Position numbers and translations under genes: made by a program | Notes under the pieces: model-generated | Databases searched by the model: none | The model's input: only the letters and a program-made list of their open reading frames with translations | What the model was told of the DNA's origin: nothing | Shown here: one piece after another, positions 1 through 7,327 of the stretch | Numbering within the stretch: the first letter of the stretch is position 1 | Layout of the letters: each line of letters opens with the position of its first letter | Source of the DNA: Gemmatimonadota bacterium | GTDB taxonomy: Bacteria; Gemmatimonadota; Gemmatimonadetes; Gemmatimonadales; GWC2-71-9 | DNA: 40,060 nucleotides | Assembly (NCBI GenBank): GCA_003220935.1 | Contig: QHTT01000094.1 | Span: 62,834 to 102,893 of the forward strand | Direction: 5' to 3'

Positions 1-2
1 TG

Positions 3-182
3 CGGGGCGCTGAGACGGTGATCGTCGGCATCCAGCCCGAGGTCGCCTTCGCGATGGTGCAGCTCGGCCTGACGCTCAAGGGGGTCTCGACCGCGCTCGA
101 CCTCGAGGAGGGGCTCGCCTTCCTGGATCGGCAGGCCCGGGAGCGCAGCGAGCGCGTCCAGGGGCGTAACCCCCGTGGCTGA
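3..182 (+). CDS. rsbS: RsbS-like STAS-domain stressosome protein (C-terminal part)
   Basis: This frame is open from the window edge and ends at TGA 180-182, giving 59 residues. They match the C-terminal half of RsbS-type single STAS proteins: a strand-helix 'VIVGIQPEVA', then 'LGLTLKGVSTALDLEEGL'. RsbS is the scaffold STAS protein of the stressosome and is phosphorylated by RsbT. Its stop lies inside the start of the next gene (GTG at 175, 8-nt overlap), the classical rsbS-rsbT coupling. The phosphorylatable serine would be upstream of the window, so it cannot be checked. A generic STAS anti-sigma antagonist is the alternative, but the RsbT-like neighbour makes RsbS much more likely. Confidence 0.85.
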   Translation, partial: RGAETVIVGIQPEVAFAMVQLGLTLKGVSTALDLEEGLAFLDRQARERSERVQGRNPRG

Positions 183-585
183 AGAGCTGCTGGTCCCGAT
201 CACGGCTGACGTAGACGTCGTGAGCGCCCGGCAAAAAGGGCGGGAGCTCGCAGCGGAGGCCGGGTTCTCGAGCGGCGACCAGACCGTCATCGCCGCCGCC
301 ATCTCCGAGATCGCGCGCAACATCCTGATGTACGCCAAGCGCGGCGAGATCACGCTGCGCACCGTGATGAACGGCGACCTCGACGGGGTCATCGTAGTCG
401 CGCGCGATCAAGGGCCCGGGATTCCCGATGTCGCGCGCGCCCTGCAGGACGGCTACTCGACGTCCGGCGGGTTGGGGCTCGGGCTGCCGGGCGCCCGCCG
501 CCTGATGGACGACTTCGACGTCGTGTCCACACCGGGGAAGGGGACCACCGTGACGATGAAGAAATGGCGCCGCCGGCATGCGTGA
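175..585 (+). CDS. rsbT: RsbT-like serine kinase / anti-sigma ATPase
   Basis: The 136-residue protein is a single GHKL ATPase domain of the RsbT/RsbW type. The N box is around residues 45-49 (E-I-A-R-N), the G1 box is D78-Q-G-P-G-I83, and the glycine-rich lid is 'GGLGLGLPG' at 98-106. RsbT phosphorylates RsbS and RsbR in the stressosome and, when released, activates a downstream partner, classically the phosphatase RsbU. The GTG start at 175 is fixed by the overlap with rsbS. The 3' end overlaps the next start (578) by 8 nt, so rsbS, rsbT and the phosphatase gene are translationally coupled. No RsbU-like gene with an RsbT-binding N-terminal domain follows here; instead a sigma-54 activator does. 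Confidence 0.92.
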   Translation: MAEELLVPITADVDVVSARQKGRELAAEAGFSSGDQTVIAAAISEIARNILMYAKRGEITLRTVMNGDLDGVIVVARDQGPGIPDVARALQDGYSTSGGLGLGLPGARRLMDDFDVVSTPGKGTTVTMKKWRRRHA

Positions 586-1213
586 CGCGTCTGTGGAGGT
601 TCGCCCCTTGATCGACTGGGGCGTGGCCACGCTTGCGCTCGCCGGGGAGGCGGAATCGGGCGATCTCCATCTGGTGAAGCCGGTGGGGCGCGGCGTCCTG
701 GTCGCCGCCGTGGACGGGCTCGGTCACGGCGCGGAGGCGGCCGCTGCCGCCCGGACGGCCGTGACCACCCTGGACCGACACGCCGACGAGTTCCTGATAC
801 CGGTCGTACGAAAGTGTCACGAGGCGCTCATCGGGACGCGTGGCGTCGTCATGAGCCTCGCCTATCTCGATGGCGCCAAGCGGACGCTGACGTGGCTCGG
901 CATCGGGAACGTGGAGGGCGTGCTGATGCACCCGGACGCGCGGGCGCGCCGGGCGCGCGGCTCACTCGTGACGCGCGGTGGGATCGTCGGCTCGGAGCTG
1001 CCGTCGCTGCGCGCCGATGTGCAAGCCGTCGCCCCGGGCGACCTCCTCATCTTCGCTACCGACGGGATCCGCGGCGGCTTCGCCGAGGGTCTCCCCAGAG
1101 ACGCGACGCCGCAACAGCTCGCCGACCACATCCTGGCGCGTCACGGGAAGGGCACGGACGATGCGCTCGTGCTGGTGGCGCGCTACGCAGGGGGCGGACG
1201 CGTAAGGGCATGA
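578..1213 (+). CDS. rsbX: RsbX-like PP2C/SpoIIE-family phosphatase
   Basis: This 211-residue protein is a lone PP2C-type Ser/Thr phosphatase domain. Metal-binding motifs are visible: 'ESGD' near residue 29, 'VDGLGHG' with D46-G47, 'GIGNVEG' near 109, and 'FATDGIRGG' with D162-G163. It has no extra sensor or RsbT-binding domain, so it resembles RsbX, the feedback phosphatase that resets RsbS and RsbR, more than RsbU. The start overlaps the rsbT stop by 8 nt and its TGA overlaps the next ATG (ATGA at 1210-1213). Role in resetting the stressosome is inferred from domain content and position. Confidence 0.88.
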   Translation: MRDASVEVRPLIDWGVATLALAGEAESGDLHLVKPVGRGVLVAAVDGLGHGAEAAAAARTAVTTLDRHADEFLIPVVRKCHEALIGTRGVVMSLAYLDGAKRTLTWLGIGNVEGVLMHPDARARRARGSLVTRGGIVGSELPSLRADVQAVAPGDLLIFATDGIRGGFAEGLPRDATPQQLADHILARHGKGTDDALVLVARYAGGGRVRA

Positions 1214-2628
1214 CCAGGGTGGTACCGACCGGACCTCCTGCCGCTCCGCCCCCGACGCCTCGCAAGGAGGAGTGGCAGGCGTTGCGCATTCTCGCCGTGG
1301 GCGCCGAAGGCGGCGGCAGCGGCGGCCTGCTGCACAGCATCCGCCAATGGATGGCGGACAGCGGCGCCGAGATCGAGTCGGCCCCGGACCTCCCGCGGGC
1401 CGTGCGCCAGCTCGGGGCCGGGCGCTGGCAGGTGGTCGTGGCCGTGCTCGGCGACCACGCCGACGACGATCTCGTCTGGTGGGTGGACACGCTGCGGGGC
1501 GCCAGCGCGGCCCCGCGTCTGATCGCCGTGGCGCACCGGCCCTCCATGGGCCTGGTGCTGCGCGCCGAGAAGCTGGGCGTGCTGGACGTGCTCTCGCTCC
1601 CGGTGCGCCGCGACGATTTCCTGCGGGCGCTGCGCCGCGTACGCACCGCTCCTGAGGCAGCGGTAACGCTGCCGGACGTCGAATCCCACGCCATCGGGCA
1701 GTACGTGCTCGTGGGGCAGAGCCCCGCGATGCTCGAGGTGTACAAGCTGATCGCGCGGGTCGGGCCCAGCTCCGCGACCGTGCTGGTGCAGGGGGAGTCG
1801 GGCACCGGCAAAGAAGTGATTGCGCGCGCGATCCATCTGAACGGGCCGATGGCGTCCGGGCCGTTCGTCGCCGTCAACTGCGCCGCCATTCCCGAGAATC
1901 TGCTCGAGAGCGAGTTGTTCGGGCACGAGAAGGGCGCGTTTACCGGAGCGATCACTCGCAAGATCGGCCGGTTCGAGCAGGCGGGCGGCGGCACGCTGTT
2001 CCTCGACGAGATCGCGGACATGAGCCTGGCGCTCCAGGCGAAGATCCTGCGGGCGGTGCAGGAGCGCGAGATCGAGCGCGTGGGGGGCTCGGAGACGATC
2101 CCGGTGAACGTCCGCCTGATCGCGGCGACGAACCGCGACCTCAAAGAAGCCATCAAGCAAGCAAGGTTTCGTGAGGACCTCTACTACCGGCTAGCGGTCT
2201 TCCAGATCCGCCTGCCGCGCCTCACCGAGCGCGGGGACGATCTCTTCCTCCTCACGGCCTACTACGCGCGCCATTTCGCCAAAGAGTACGGCAAACGGAT
2301 ACACTCGATCTCGGACCGGGCGCTCGACCTGCTGCGCAATCACGCCTGGGTGGGGAATGTGCGGGAGCTGCGGAACGTCATCGAGCGAGCCGTGATCGTC
2401 GCCACCGACGAGGTGCTGCGGGTGGACCACCTCCCGGAGGAATTCCGTGGCGAGGAGGCGACGCTCCAGGACCGGCCCGAAGGCGCGCTCCTGGCCCTCG
2501 CGGAAATCGAAGCGCGTCACATCGCGCGCGTGCTGGCGCACACCAACGGCCAGATCGGCGCGGCGGCAGAGGTGCTCGGGATCCACCGCAATACGTTGAC
2601 CCGGAAGATGAAGGAGTACGGCCTGTGA
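1210..2628 (+). CDS. Sigma-54-dependent activator with degenerate receiver domain, Fis-type
   Basis: I chose the ATG at 1210 because it overlaps the upstream stop as ATGA; a longer open frame runs back through rsbX and is a shadow. The 472-residue product has three parts. Residues ~25-145 have a receiver-like fold. Residues ~165-400 form an AAA+ domain with Walker A GESGTGKE (195-202), the sigma-54-contacting loop GAFTGA (242-247) and Walker B 'LFLDE' (263-267). Residues ~430-472 form a Fis-type helix-turn-helix ('NTLTRKMKEYGL' end). GAFTGA marks it as a true sigma-54 enhancer-binding protein. The receiver lacks the acidic pair (VGAE where VDDE is usual), the phosphoacceptor Asp at the end of strand 3 and the usual T/K-P lysine (SLPV), so it probably is not phosphorylated by a histidine kinase. 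Control by the coupled RsbT module is inferred. Confidence 0.93.
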   Translation: MTRVVPTGPPAAPPPTPRKEEWQALRILAVGAEGGGSGGLLHSIRQWMADSGAEIESAPDLPRAVRQLGAGRWQVVVAVLGDHADDDLVWWVDTLRGASAAPRLIAVAHRPSMGLVLRAEKLGVLDVLSLPVRRDDFLRALRRVRTAPEAAVTLPDVESHAIGQYVLVGQSPAMLEVYKLIARVGPSSATVLVQGESGTGKEVIARAIHLNGPMASGPFVAVNCAAIPENLLESELFGHEKGAFTGAITRKIGRFEQAGGGTLFLDEIADMSLALQAKILRAVQEREIERVGGSETIPVNVRLIAATNRDLKEAIKQARFREDLYYRLAVFQIRLPRLTERGDDLFLLTAYYARHFAKEYGKRIHSISDRALDLLRNHAWVGNVRELRNVIERAVIVATDEVLRVDHLPEEFRGEEATLQDRPEGALLALAEIEARHIARVLAHTNGQIGAAAEVLGIHRNTLTRKMKEYGL

Positions 2629-3926
2629 GCGGCGAGCAACCGCTGCCCCCGGTCCGGGTCGAGAAGGCCCTCGGGCTGCTGCCCGAGATCGAGGCGCTCG
2701 CGCCGCTGCGAGCGCTGCTCGTCTCGATCTCGCGTCCCGACGAGCGCACGCTGTGGTCGAGCTCCGGTCCGTATCTCACGCTCGGTAAGCGCGGCGTCCA
2801 ACCGGAGGAGCTGCGACGTCGCATGCCGCAAGCCTTTCACGTGATCACCGACCACCTCCAGGTGCTGTACCGGGCGTACGTGGAGACGCTCGAGTGCCAC
2901 CAGCGGGGGGATGGCCCCGGGGCGGTGGCCGCGCTGCTGCGGGCGGGACGCGGTGAGGAGCGCGTCGGCCGCGTCGGGCAAGCACGCGCGTGGTACGACG
3001 TCGCGCTGCGAGTGTCGCAGGCGCTGCAGGATCGCCGCCCCGAGGTGGAGTCGCTCCGCTCGCTCGGCGAGCTCTTCCTCAGGCTGGGACAGCACGCGGA
3101 GGGAGCGCGCCACTTCCAGCGCGCCCTGGCGATCGCGGAAGCGGAGTTCGACCAGGCGGGCGCGATCGCTGCATGCGAAGGACTTGGCGCCGCGGCGCTG
3201 GCACAGAGTCAATGGGCCGGCGCCCAGGCATGGTACGCCCGCGGCCTACAACTCGCCGAAGCCACGGGCGACCAGCGGCAGATCGGGCGGCTCGAGCACC
3301 ACCTCGGTGTGCTGGCGCGCCAACAGGGCGAGCTGGCGCGCGCCGGCGAGCACCTGCGTCGGGCGCGGGAGTGCTTCGAGTCGACCGACGCGACCGAGGA
3401 GATCGCCGGGGTCCTGAACATGCAGGGACTGCTCGAAGGCCAGTTGGGAAATGAGGCGGCGGCCATGGCCGCGTACCGCGAGGCGCTGGCGTGGGCGCAG
3501 CGGGCGCCGCGGGACGCGGGCCTCGAGGTCGCGATTCGCCTCAACCTCGCCGAGCTGCACCTCGAAGCAGGGCGGTTCTTGGACGGCGAGGAAGAAATGC
3601 GGCGCGCCGAGCAGGTGGCCATCGCCGCCAACCTCACGAGCCGGCTGGTGCAGATCTATATGCTGATGGGGAAATTGCGGGGCCGTCAGCTCGACGAGAC
3701 GGGGTTCGTCTTCTTCGAGCAGGCGGTCGAGCTGAGCCGGACGCTCGAGCCCTCACCCGCGGCCGAAGCTCAGGTATATCTCGAGTACGGCCTGTTTCGG
3801 GAGCGGCTCGGCCAGCGCGAAGAGGCGCGCGCCTGCCTGGAGCGCGCTCGGGAGATCTTCGGAACCGTGGGCGACTCGGTCGACCGCCGACGCGTGGAAG
3901 CGGAGCTGGAGAAGATGGCGGTGTAG
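2625..3926 (+). CDS. TPR-repeat protein coupled to the sigma-54 activator
   Basis: This 433-residue protein starts at GTG 2625, which overlaps the previous TGA (GTGA), so it is probably co-translated with the activator. From about residue 110 to the end it is a run of helical TPR-type repeats with typical spacing: 'AWYDVALRVSQAL', 'ARHFQRALAIAEAE', 'AWYARGLQLAEATG', 'AMAAYREALAWAQR', 'ACLERAREIFGTVG'. The first ~110 residues show no recognised domain. There is no signal peptide or membrane segment, so it is likely cytoplasmic. TPR arrays bind proteins or peptides; a role as partner or sensor for the adjacent regulator is plausible but rests only on linkage. Confidence 0.85.
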   Translation: MSGEQPLPPVRVEKALGLLPEIEALAPLRALLVSISRPDERTLWSSSGPYLTLGKRGVQPEELRRRMPQAFHVITDHLQVLYRAYVETLECHQRGDGPGAVAALLRAGRGEERVGRVGQARAWYDVALRVSQALQDRRPEVESLRSLGELFLRLGQHAEGARHFQRALAIAEAEFDQAGAIAACEGLGAAALAQSQWAGAQAWYARGLQLAEATGDQRQIGRLEHHLGVLARQQGELARAGEHLRRARECFESTDATEEIAGVLNMQGLLEGQLGNEAAAMAAYREALAWAQRAPRDAGLEVAIRLNLAELHLEAGRFLDGEEEMRRAEQVAIAANLTSRLVQIYMLMGKLRGRQLDETGFVFFEQAVELSRTLEPSPAAEAQVYLEYGLFRERLGQREEARACLERAREIFGTVGDSVDRRRVEAELEKMAV

Positions 3927-3935
3927 CCGACCGGT

Positions 3936-4181
3936 CTACGCGAGTCCCAGCCGCTTTTCAATGTGTGCTTTCACGGCAGGCGTGATGGCGCCGCGCTGCA
4001 GCGCGCTCGCGAGCGCTTGCGAGACCGCGGCGCGGTCGGCGTCCAGCTTCTGCTCCCGCAGCTCCCGGATCGCGCGGGCAAGACGTTGATCGTATTCACT
4101 CGACTTCAGTTTTCCTGTGTCCATCTCCTGCTTCAGAGTTTCCAGCTGTTTGACGAAGCGCTCAAGCGAAACCGGTGCCAT
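3936..4181 (-). CDS. Small charged helical protein, function unknown
   Basis: The predicted 81-residue product begins MAPVSLERF and is rich in Lys, Glu, Arg and Ala, with predicted amphipathic helices and no signal or membrane segment. It is convergent with the TPR gene, with only 9 nt between stop codons. The start CAT (reverse strand) at 4179-4181 has a plausible purine-rich stretch upstream (AGGAGTG). I do not recognise a family. The segment around residues 20-35 (GKLKSSEYDQRLARAI) loosely recalls short oligomerisation helices such as SHOCT, but this is weak. It reads as a real gene because it fills the gap cleanly and has balanced composition. Confidence 0.6.
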   Translation of the reverse strand: MAPVSLERFVKQLETLKQEMDTGKLKSSEYDQRLARAIRELREQKLDADRAAVSQALASALQRGAITPAVKAHIEKRLGLA

Positions 4182-4216
4182 CGGGGCACTCCTGGCGTGT
4201 GAGAGTACTTAGCAAC

Positions 4217-4971
4217 TTAGCGCGGAACGGGGCTTCTCACGAGCGGTCGAGTCAGACAGGTCGGCCCCCCTCCACCCTTCAGGCAGATCTCCCGGCCCCC
4301 GAACTCGCGCACCTCGACGCCCGCGCGCCGGAGCCGTGTCCGCGTCTCGGGGTTGCCGGCGACCATCACGCAGCAGCGCGGCGCGAGCGCGAGCACGTTG
4401 CAGCCGAGCGTGGCGAACTCACCCTCGGGCACCTCGATCAGCTCGATACCGCGCGCCAGCAGGGCCTCGCGGAACGGGATCGGCAACAGCGGCGCGTACA
4501 CGAGAAACAGGTCCCGGTCGATCGGACTGACCATGGACATCAGGTGAAAGACGTCGTTGGGCCCGCGCCAGTGGGGGAGGGGGACCACGATCAGCTCTTC
4601 GATGCAAGCCGCGAGCAATTCGCGGAGCTGCGATAGGTGGCGTGGTGGGCCGCGGGCTCGGCGGCGCGTTGCGGCTTTCCCATGCTGCAGAGAATCACGC
4701 CCTGGTCGCATACGATAGAGGCGTCGCGGACGTAGATGGAATCGAGGCCGCCGGTCTCCTCGGTCGCCAGGCAATGAACCTCCACGCCGCTGCCGGTGAG
4801 CAGCTCGAGGAAGCCGTCGTACTCGGCGGCGGCCCGATCCGCGTCGGGACGGGCGAGGTAATGCAAGTCCTGCCACTGGCGATCGATGGCCGCGTCGCTC
4901 GGGAAAGCGGCGCGGGCGTGCTTGACGAGCACGCGCTCGAGCCGCGTCACTTCAGACTGAACCGTGGGCAT
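4217..4971 (-). pseudogene. Amidinotransferase/DDAH-like gene with internal deletion and frameshift
   Basis: The gene starts at ATG 4969-4971, overlapping the TGA of the upstream glycosylase gene by one base. The first frame reads MPTVQSEVTRLERVLVKHAR, then 'SIYVRDASIV' and 'GKPQRAAEPAAHHATYR', typical of the arginine deiminase/dimethylargininase superfamily. The sequence then jumps at about 4630-4636 into another frame reading 'QLRELLAACIEELIVVPLPH', 'GPNDVFHLMSM', 'GCNVLALAP' and 'GGPTCLTRPLVR', the normal C-terminal part with the catalytic Cys region. The conserved block between these parts in the family (G-I-P-V-G-R, E-G-G-D, G-R-G-Y-R-T-N; roughly 44 residues) is missing. Translation of the first frame stops at about 4591. 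It is therefore a broken gene, or an assembly deletion of roughly 130 nt. Confidence 0.8.
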
Positions 4972-5549
4972 CAACCGTGCGCGGCAAGGCGACGCACCTC
5001 GGCGTGCCGGAAGCACGTCACGAGATGGTCGTTGACCATCCCCACGGCTTGCATGAATGCGTAGCAGATCGTGGGCCCGACGAACCGGAAACCGCGCTGG
5101 GTGAGAGCAGCGCTCATCCGGTCCGACTCCCGAGAGCGGGCTGGGAGGTCCCGCAGGCTGCGCCGGCGGTACTGCTTGGGCGCGTGTCCCACAAAGCCCC
5201 ACAGGAAGGCGTCAAAGGAGCCTTCCCGCTCGCGAAACTCGAGAAACGCGCGCGCGTTCGAGACGGCAGCCCGCACCTTCTGCCGGTTGCGGACGATCCC
5301 GGGGTCCCGGAGGAGCTGCGCGAGCTTCGGCGCCTGGTAGCGGGCCATGCGCTCCGGGTCGAACCCGTCGAACGCCTCGAGGAAACGCGCCCGCTTGTGG
5401 AGGATCACTGCCCACGACAGGCCCGCCTGGAAGCCGTCCAGCACGAGCTTCGCGAACAGCTCGCGGTCGCCGTGCAGCGGCACGCCCCACTCGCGGTCGT
5501 GGTAGGCGAGCATCAGAGGATCGTCGTCACCCGCCCAGCAACGCTTCAC
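4971..5549 (-). CDS. tag: DNA-3-methyladenine glycosylase I
   Basis: This is a Tag-family base-excision-repair enzyme that removes 3-methyladenine from alkylated DNA. I start it at GTG 5547-5549, giving VKRCWAGDDDPLMLAYHD, because Tag proteins begin with this motif and the resulting 192 residues is the usual length; an upstream open stretch lies in repeat-like sequence. The structural zinc site is complete: Cys4 and the His of 'AYHDREWG' at the N-terminus, and His and Cys in 'NDHLVTCF' near the C-terminus. 'GLSWAVILHKR' is the helix preceding the base pocket. The stop overlaps the ATG of the next gene, so the two form an operon. Confidence 0.93.
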   Translation of the reverse strand: MKRCWAGDDDPLMLAYHDREWGVPLHGDRELFAKLVLDGFQAGLSWAVILHKRARFLEAFDGFDPERMARYQAPKLAQLLRDPGIVRNRQKVRAAVSNARAFLEFREREGSFDAFLWGFVGHAPKQYRRRSLRDLPARSRESDRMSAALTQRGFRFVGPTICYAFMQAVGMVNDHLVTCFRHAEVRRLAAHG

Positions 5550-5575
5550 GGCTGTTAAGATAGCACGAAGCAAAG

Positions 5576-5662
5576 CGTTGCACGTAGAACAACGAAAGGC
5601 GTTGCACGAAAGCGTCACGCATGAGACGTCACGCGTGAGGCGTCGCGCGAAATGCGTCATGA
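5576..5662 (+). repeat. Degenerate CGTCACGC-type repeats in tag/quinone-reductase divergent region
   Basis: Six imperfect copies of an 8-nt core (CGTTGCAC, CGTTGCAC, CGTCACGC, CGTCACGC, CGTCGCGC, CGTCATGA) start at 5576, 5600, 5613, 5627, 5641 and 5655. Spacings are 24, 13, 14, 14 and 14 nt. The last copy contains the ATG of the oxidoreductase at 5659. The core and spacing match the clean 13-nt array at 14190-14306. The region also separates the divergent tag and oxidoreductase genes, so promoters should lie here, but I see no convincing -35/-10 pair. Confidence 0.65.
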
Positions 5663-6627
5663 AATATCTCCACGTGGTGGAGCGGGAGGGCCGCTACGTC
5701 AGCGAGCTGCGGGAGTCCGACGTGCCGGTGCCGCAGGGGGAGGAAGTGCTCGTGCGCGTCGCGGCCTCGGGGCTCAACCGCGCCGACCTCTCCCAGATCG
5801 CGGGGCGCTATCCACCGCCGCTCGGGGAGTCGGATATCCTCGGGCTCGAGGTGTCGGGGACGATCGACGGCTCGGACCACCGGGTCTGCGCCCTGCTCGC
5901 CGGCGGCGGCCACGCCGAATATGTCGCCGCGCCGCAGGGGCAGGTGTTCCCCGCGCCGCCGCAGCTCGATCTGGTCGCGGCCGCCGGCATCCCCGAAGCG
6001 TTTCTCACCACGTTCGCCAACCTCGTCGTGGAGGGGGGCCTCGCGGCCGGCGCCAGGGTGCTCATCCACGCCGGCGCCTCGGGCGTGGGGCTGGCCGCGA
6101 TTCAAGTCGCGAAACTGCTCGGCGCGTACGTCGCCGCCACGACGCGCACGTCGGAGAAGCTCGCGGCGCTGACGGCGGCTGGCGCCGATCTGGCGATTCA
6201 CGGCGCCCCCCGGGTGGTGCCGGAGATCGAGCAGCAGTGGGGCCGCGACGCCGTGGACATCGTGCTCGATCCGATCGGCGCCGCCACGCTGCCCGGCGAC
6301 CTCGCGGTGCTCGCGCCGGGAGGCCGGATCATCTGCATCGCGACCATGGGCGGCCGCGGCCCGCCCCTCGACCTGTCGCTGCTGATGCGGAAGCGGGCCC
6401 GGCTCATCGGGTCGGTGCTGCGAGCCCGGAGCCGCGCGGAGAAGGCGGCGCTGGTGCGGCGCTTCTGCGGGGAGATCCTCCCCGCGTTTCAGACTGGAGC
6501 GTTGCGCGTGATGGTCGACTCGGTGCTTCCGCCCACTCGCGCGGCGGACGCGTTTCAGCGCCTGCGGGACAACCGCAACGCCGGAAAGGTCCTGATCGAC
6601 TGGCGGGGCCAGCCAGCCCCGGTCTAG
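5659..6627 (+). CDS. NAD(P)H:quinone oxidoreductase, zinc-less MDR (PIG3-like)
   Basis: This 322-residue protein is a medium-chain dehydrogenase/reductase of the quinone oxidoreductase branch. The N-terminal GroES-like fold carries 'ASGLNRADLSQIAGRYPPP', typical of the PIG3 subgroup. The Rossmann motif is 'HAGASGVGLAAIQVAKLLGA' and the C-terminus is 'NAGKVLIDW'. No structural or catalytic zinc cysteines are seen, as expected. The ATG at 5659 gives the canonical MKYLHVVE start; a TTG 81 nt upstream in the repeats is unlikely. The loop after 'LEVSGTIDG' is about ten residues shorter than in typical family members, which could be natural. It probably reduces quinones or enones with NADPH in the cytoplasm. 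Confidence 0.92.
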   Translation: MKYLHVVEREGRYVSELRESDVPVPQGEEVLVRVAASGLNRADLSQIAGRYPPPLGESDILGLEVSGTIDGSDHRVCALLAGGGHAEYVAAPQGQVFPAPPQLDLVAAAGIPEAFLTTFANLVVEGGLAAGARVLIHAGASGVGLAAIQVAKLLGAYVAATTRTSEKLAALTAAGADLAIHGAPRVVPEIEQQWGRDAVDIVLDPIGAATLPGDLAVLAPGGRIICIATMGGRGPPLDLSLLMRKRARLIGSVLRARSRAEKAALVRRFCGEILPAFQTGALRVMVDSVLPPTRAADAFQRLRDNRNAGKVLIDWRGQPAPV

Positions 6628-6720
6628 CCTCGGCGCCCACTGTTGCGATCCGACACCCTACAAGAATTGTGTCCTGGGTCACACCGCAAGTACCGGCTGC
6701 GCCGCTAGTTTCGCAACGCG

Positions 6721-6810
6721 AAGTCTCCGATAAGGGCAAACCGCCGGCGACGGCGGGGCGCAAAGCCACGGGGTCTCGGTCTCGCCTGAGACAGCCCAGC
6801 TACCAGACCT
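6721..6810 (+). ncRNA. Cyclic-di-GMP-I (GEMM-I) riboswitch aptamer
   Basis: The aptamer is recognised from its conserved core: AAGGGCAAACC at about 6732-6742, GGGGCGCAAAGCCACGGG at about 6755-6772 and AGCTACCAGACC at about 6798-6809. One arm is a CCGCCG/CGGCGG stem capped by a GCGA (GNRA) tetraloop, the expected docking loop. P1 can form between GTCT (6723-6726) and AGAC (6804-6807). The guanine run preceding CAAACC is GGG, consistent with c-di-GMP rather than cGAMP recognition, where the middle base is A. It lies upstream of a set of pilin genes, a well-known context for this class, and is followed by a terminator hairpin that would serve as the expression platform. Confidence 0.93.
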
Positions 6811-6815
6811 AGCTG

Positions 6816-6853
6816 ACGGCCTTACGCCTTTTGACGAGCGTGGAGGCCGTTTT
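6816..6853 (+). terminator. Intrinsic terminator, expression platform of the riboswitch
   Basis: ACGGCCT (6816-6822) pairs with AGGCCGT (6844-6850), extended inside by ACGC (6824-6827) with GCGT (6838-6841), and is followed by TTTT at 6850-6853. It sits just after the P1 strand of the c-di-GMP aptamer and 24 nt before the first pilin start, so ligand-dependent premature termination is the likely mechanism. Whether c-di-GMP turns expression on or off cannot be decided by eye. Confidence 0.75.
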
Positions 6854-6877
6854 GCGTTGCGTAGGGGCGTCCCGCGC

Positions 6878-7327
6878 ATGCGAACATGGAAGGTAGAGCG
6901 CGCAGGCTTCACGCTGATCGAGTTGATCATCGTCGTCGTCATATTCTCGATCGTGACGACCGCGGCGTTGCCCGCGGTTTCATTGATCACGACTCATGCG
7001 CGCGTGAACCAGGCCGCGGCGGTGGTCGGTCACGATCTCGCCGTCGCGGTCTCGAGCGCGGCGCGCCAACGCACGCCCATCCGGATCGCCCGCGGCGGCG
7101 ACCGGCAATCGATGACGGTCGCGGAGCGTGCGAGCGGGACCGTTCTGGAAACGCGGTGGCTCGGTCCGGACACGCAGTATGGCCTCGACTCCGTGTCATT
7201 CTCGGCCACCCCGATCGATCTGTTCCCGAGCGGTTTCACGTCGAGCGCGCTGACCGTGACGGTGTGGGCGCGGGGTTACTCGCGCCAGGTCACGATGTCG
7301 CGGGCGGGGTGGGTGAGGGTCCCGTGA
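6878..7327 (+). CDS. FimT/GspH-like pseudopilin
   Basis: The ATG at 6878 gives a 149-residue protein with a short basic leader and the prepilin cleavage site RAG|FTLIELIIVVV (cleavage after Gly, Glu at +5), followed by the hydrophobic N-terminal helix. An alternative TTG at 6857 falls in the terminator's downstream edge and is less likely; an AGGGGCG sequence lies about 8 nt before the ATG. The 'FTLIELIIVVVIFSI' helix and the small beta-rich C-terminal domain fit FimT/GspH minor pilins, which prime assembly of type IV pili or type II pseudopili. It is the first gene of the riboswitch-led operon and its TGA overlaps the next start. Confidence 0.88.
   Translation: MRTWKVERAGFTLIELIIVVVIFSIVTTAALPAVSLITTHARVNQAAAVVGHDLAVAVSSAARQRTPIRIARGGDRQSMTVAERASGTVLETRWLGPDTQYGLDSVSFSATPIDLFPSGFTSSALTVTVWARGYSRQVTMSRAGWVRVP

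Noticed and set aside
1056..2160. Two overlapping minus-strand open frames opposite the sigma-54 activator
   Set aside because: Both are antisense to a gene with complete AAA+ motifs and have biased Arg/Ser or His/Arg composition.
6721..6810. cGAMP-specific variant of the GEMM-I riboswitch
   Set aside because: The base that is A in cGAMP-sensing variants is G here, so c-di-GMP is the more likely ligand, though not proven.
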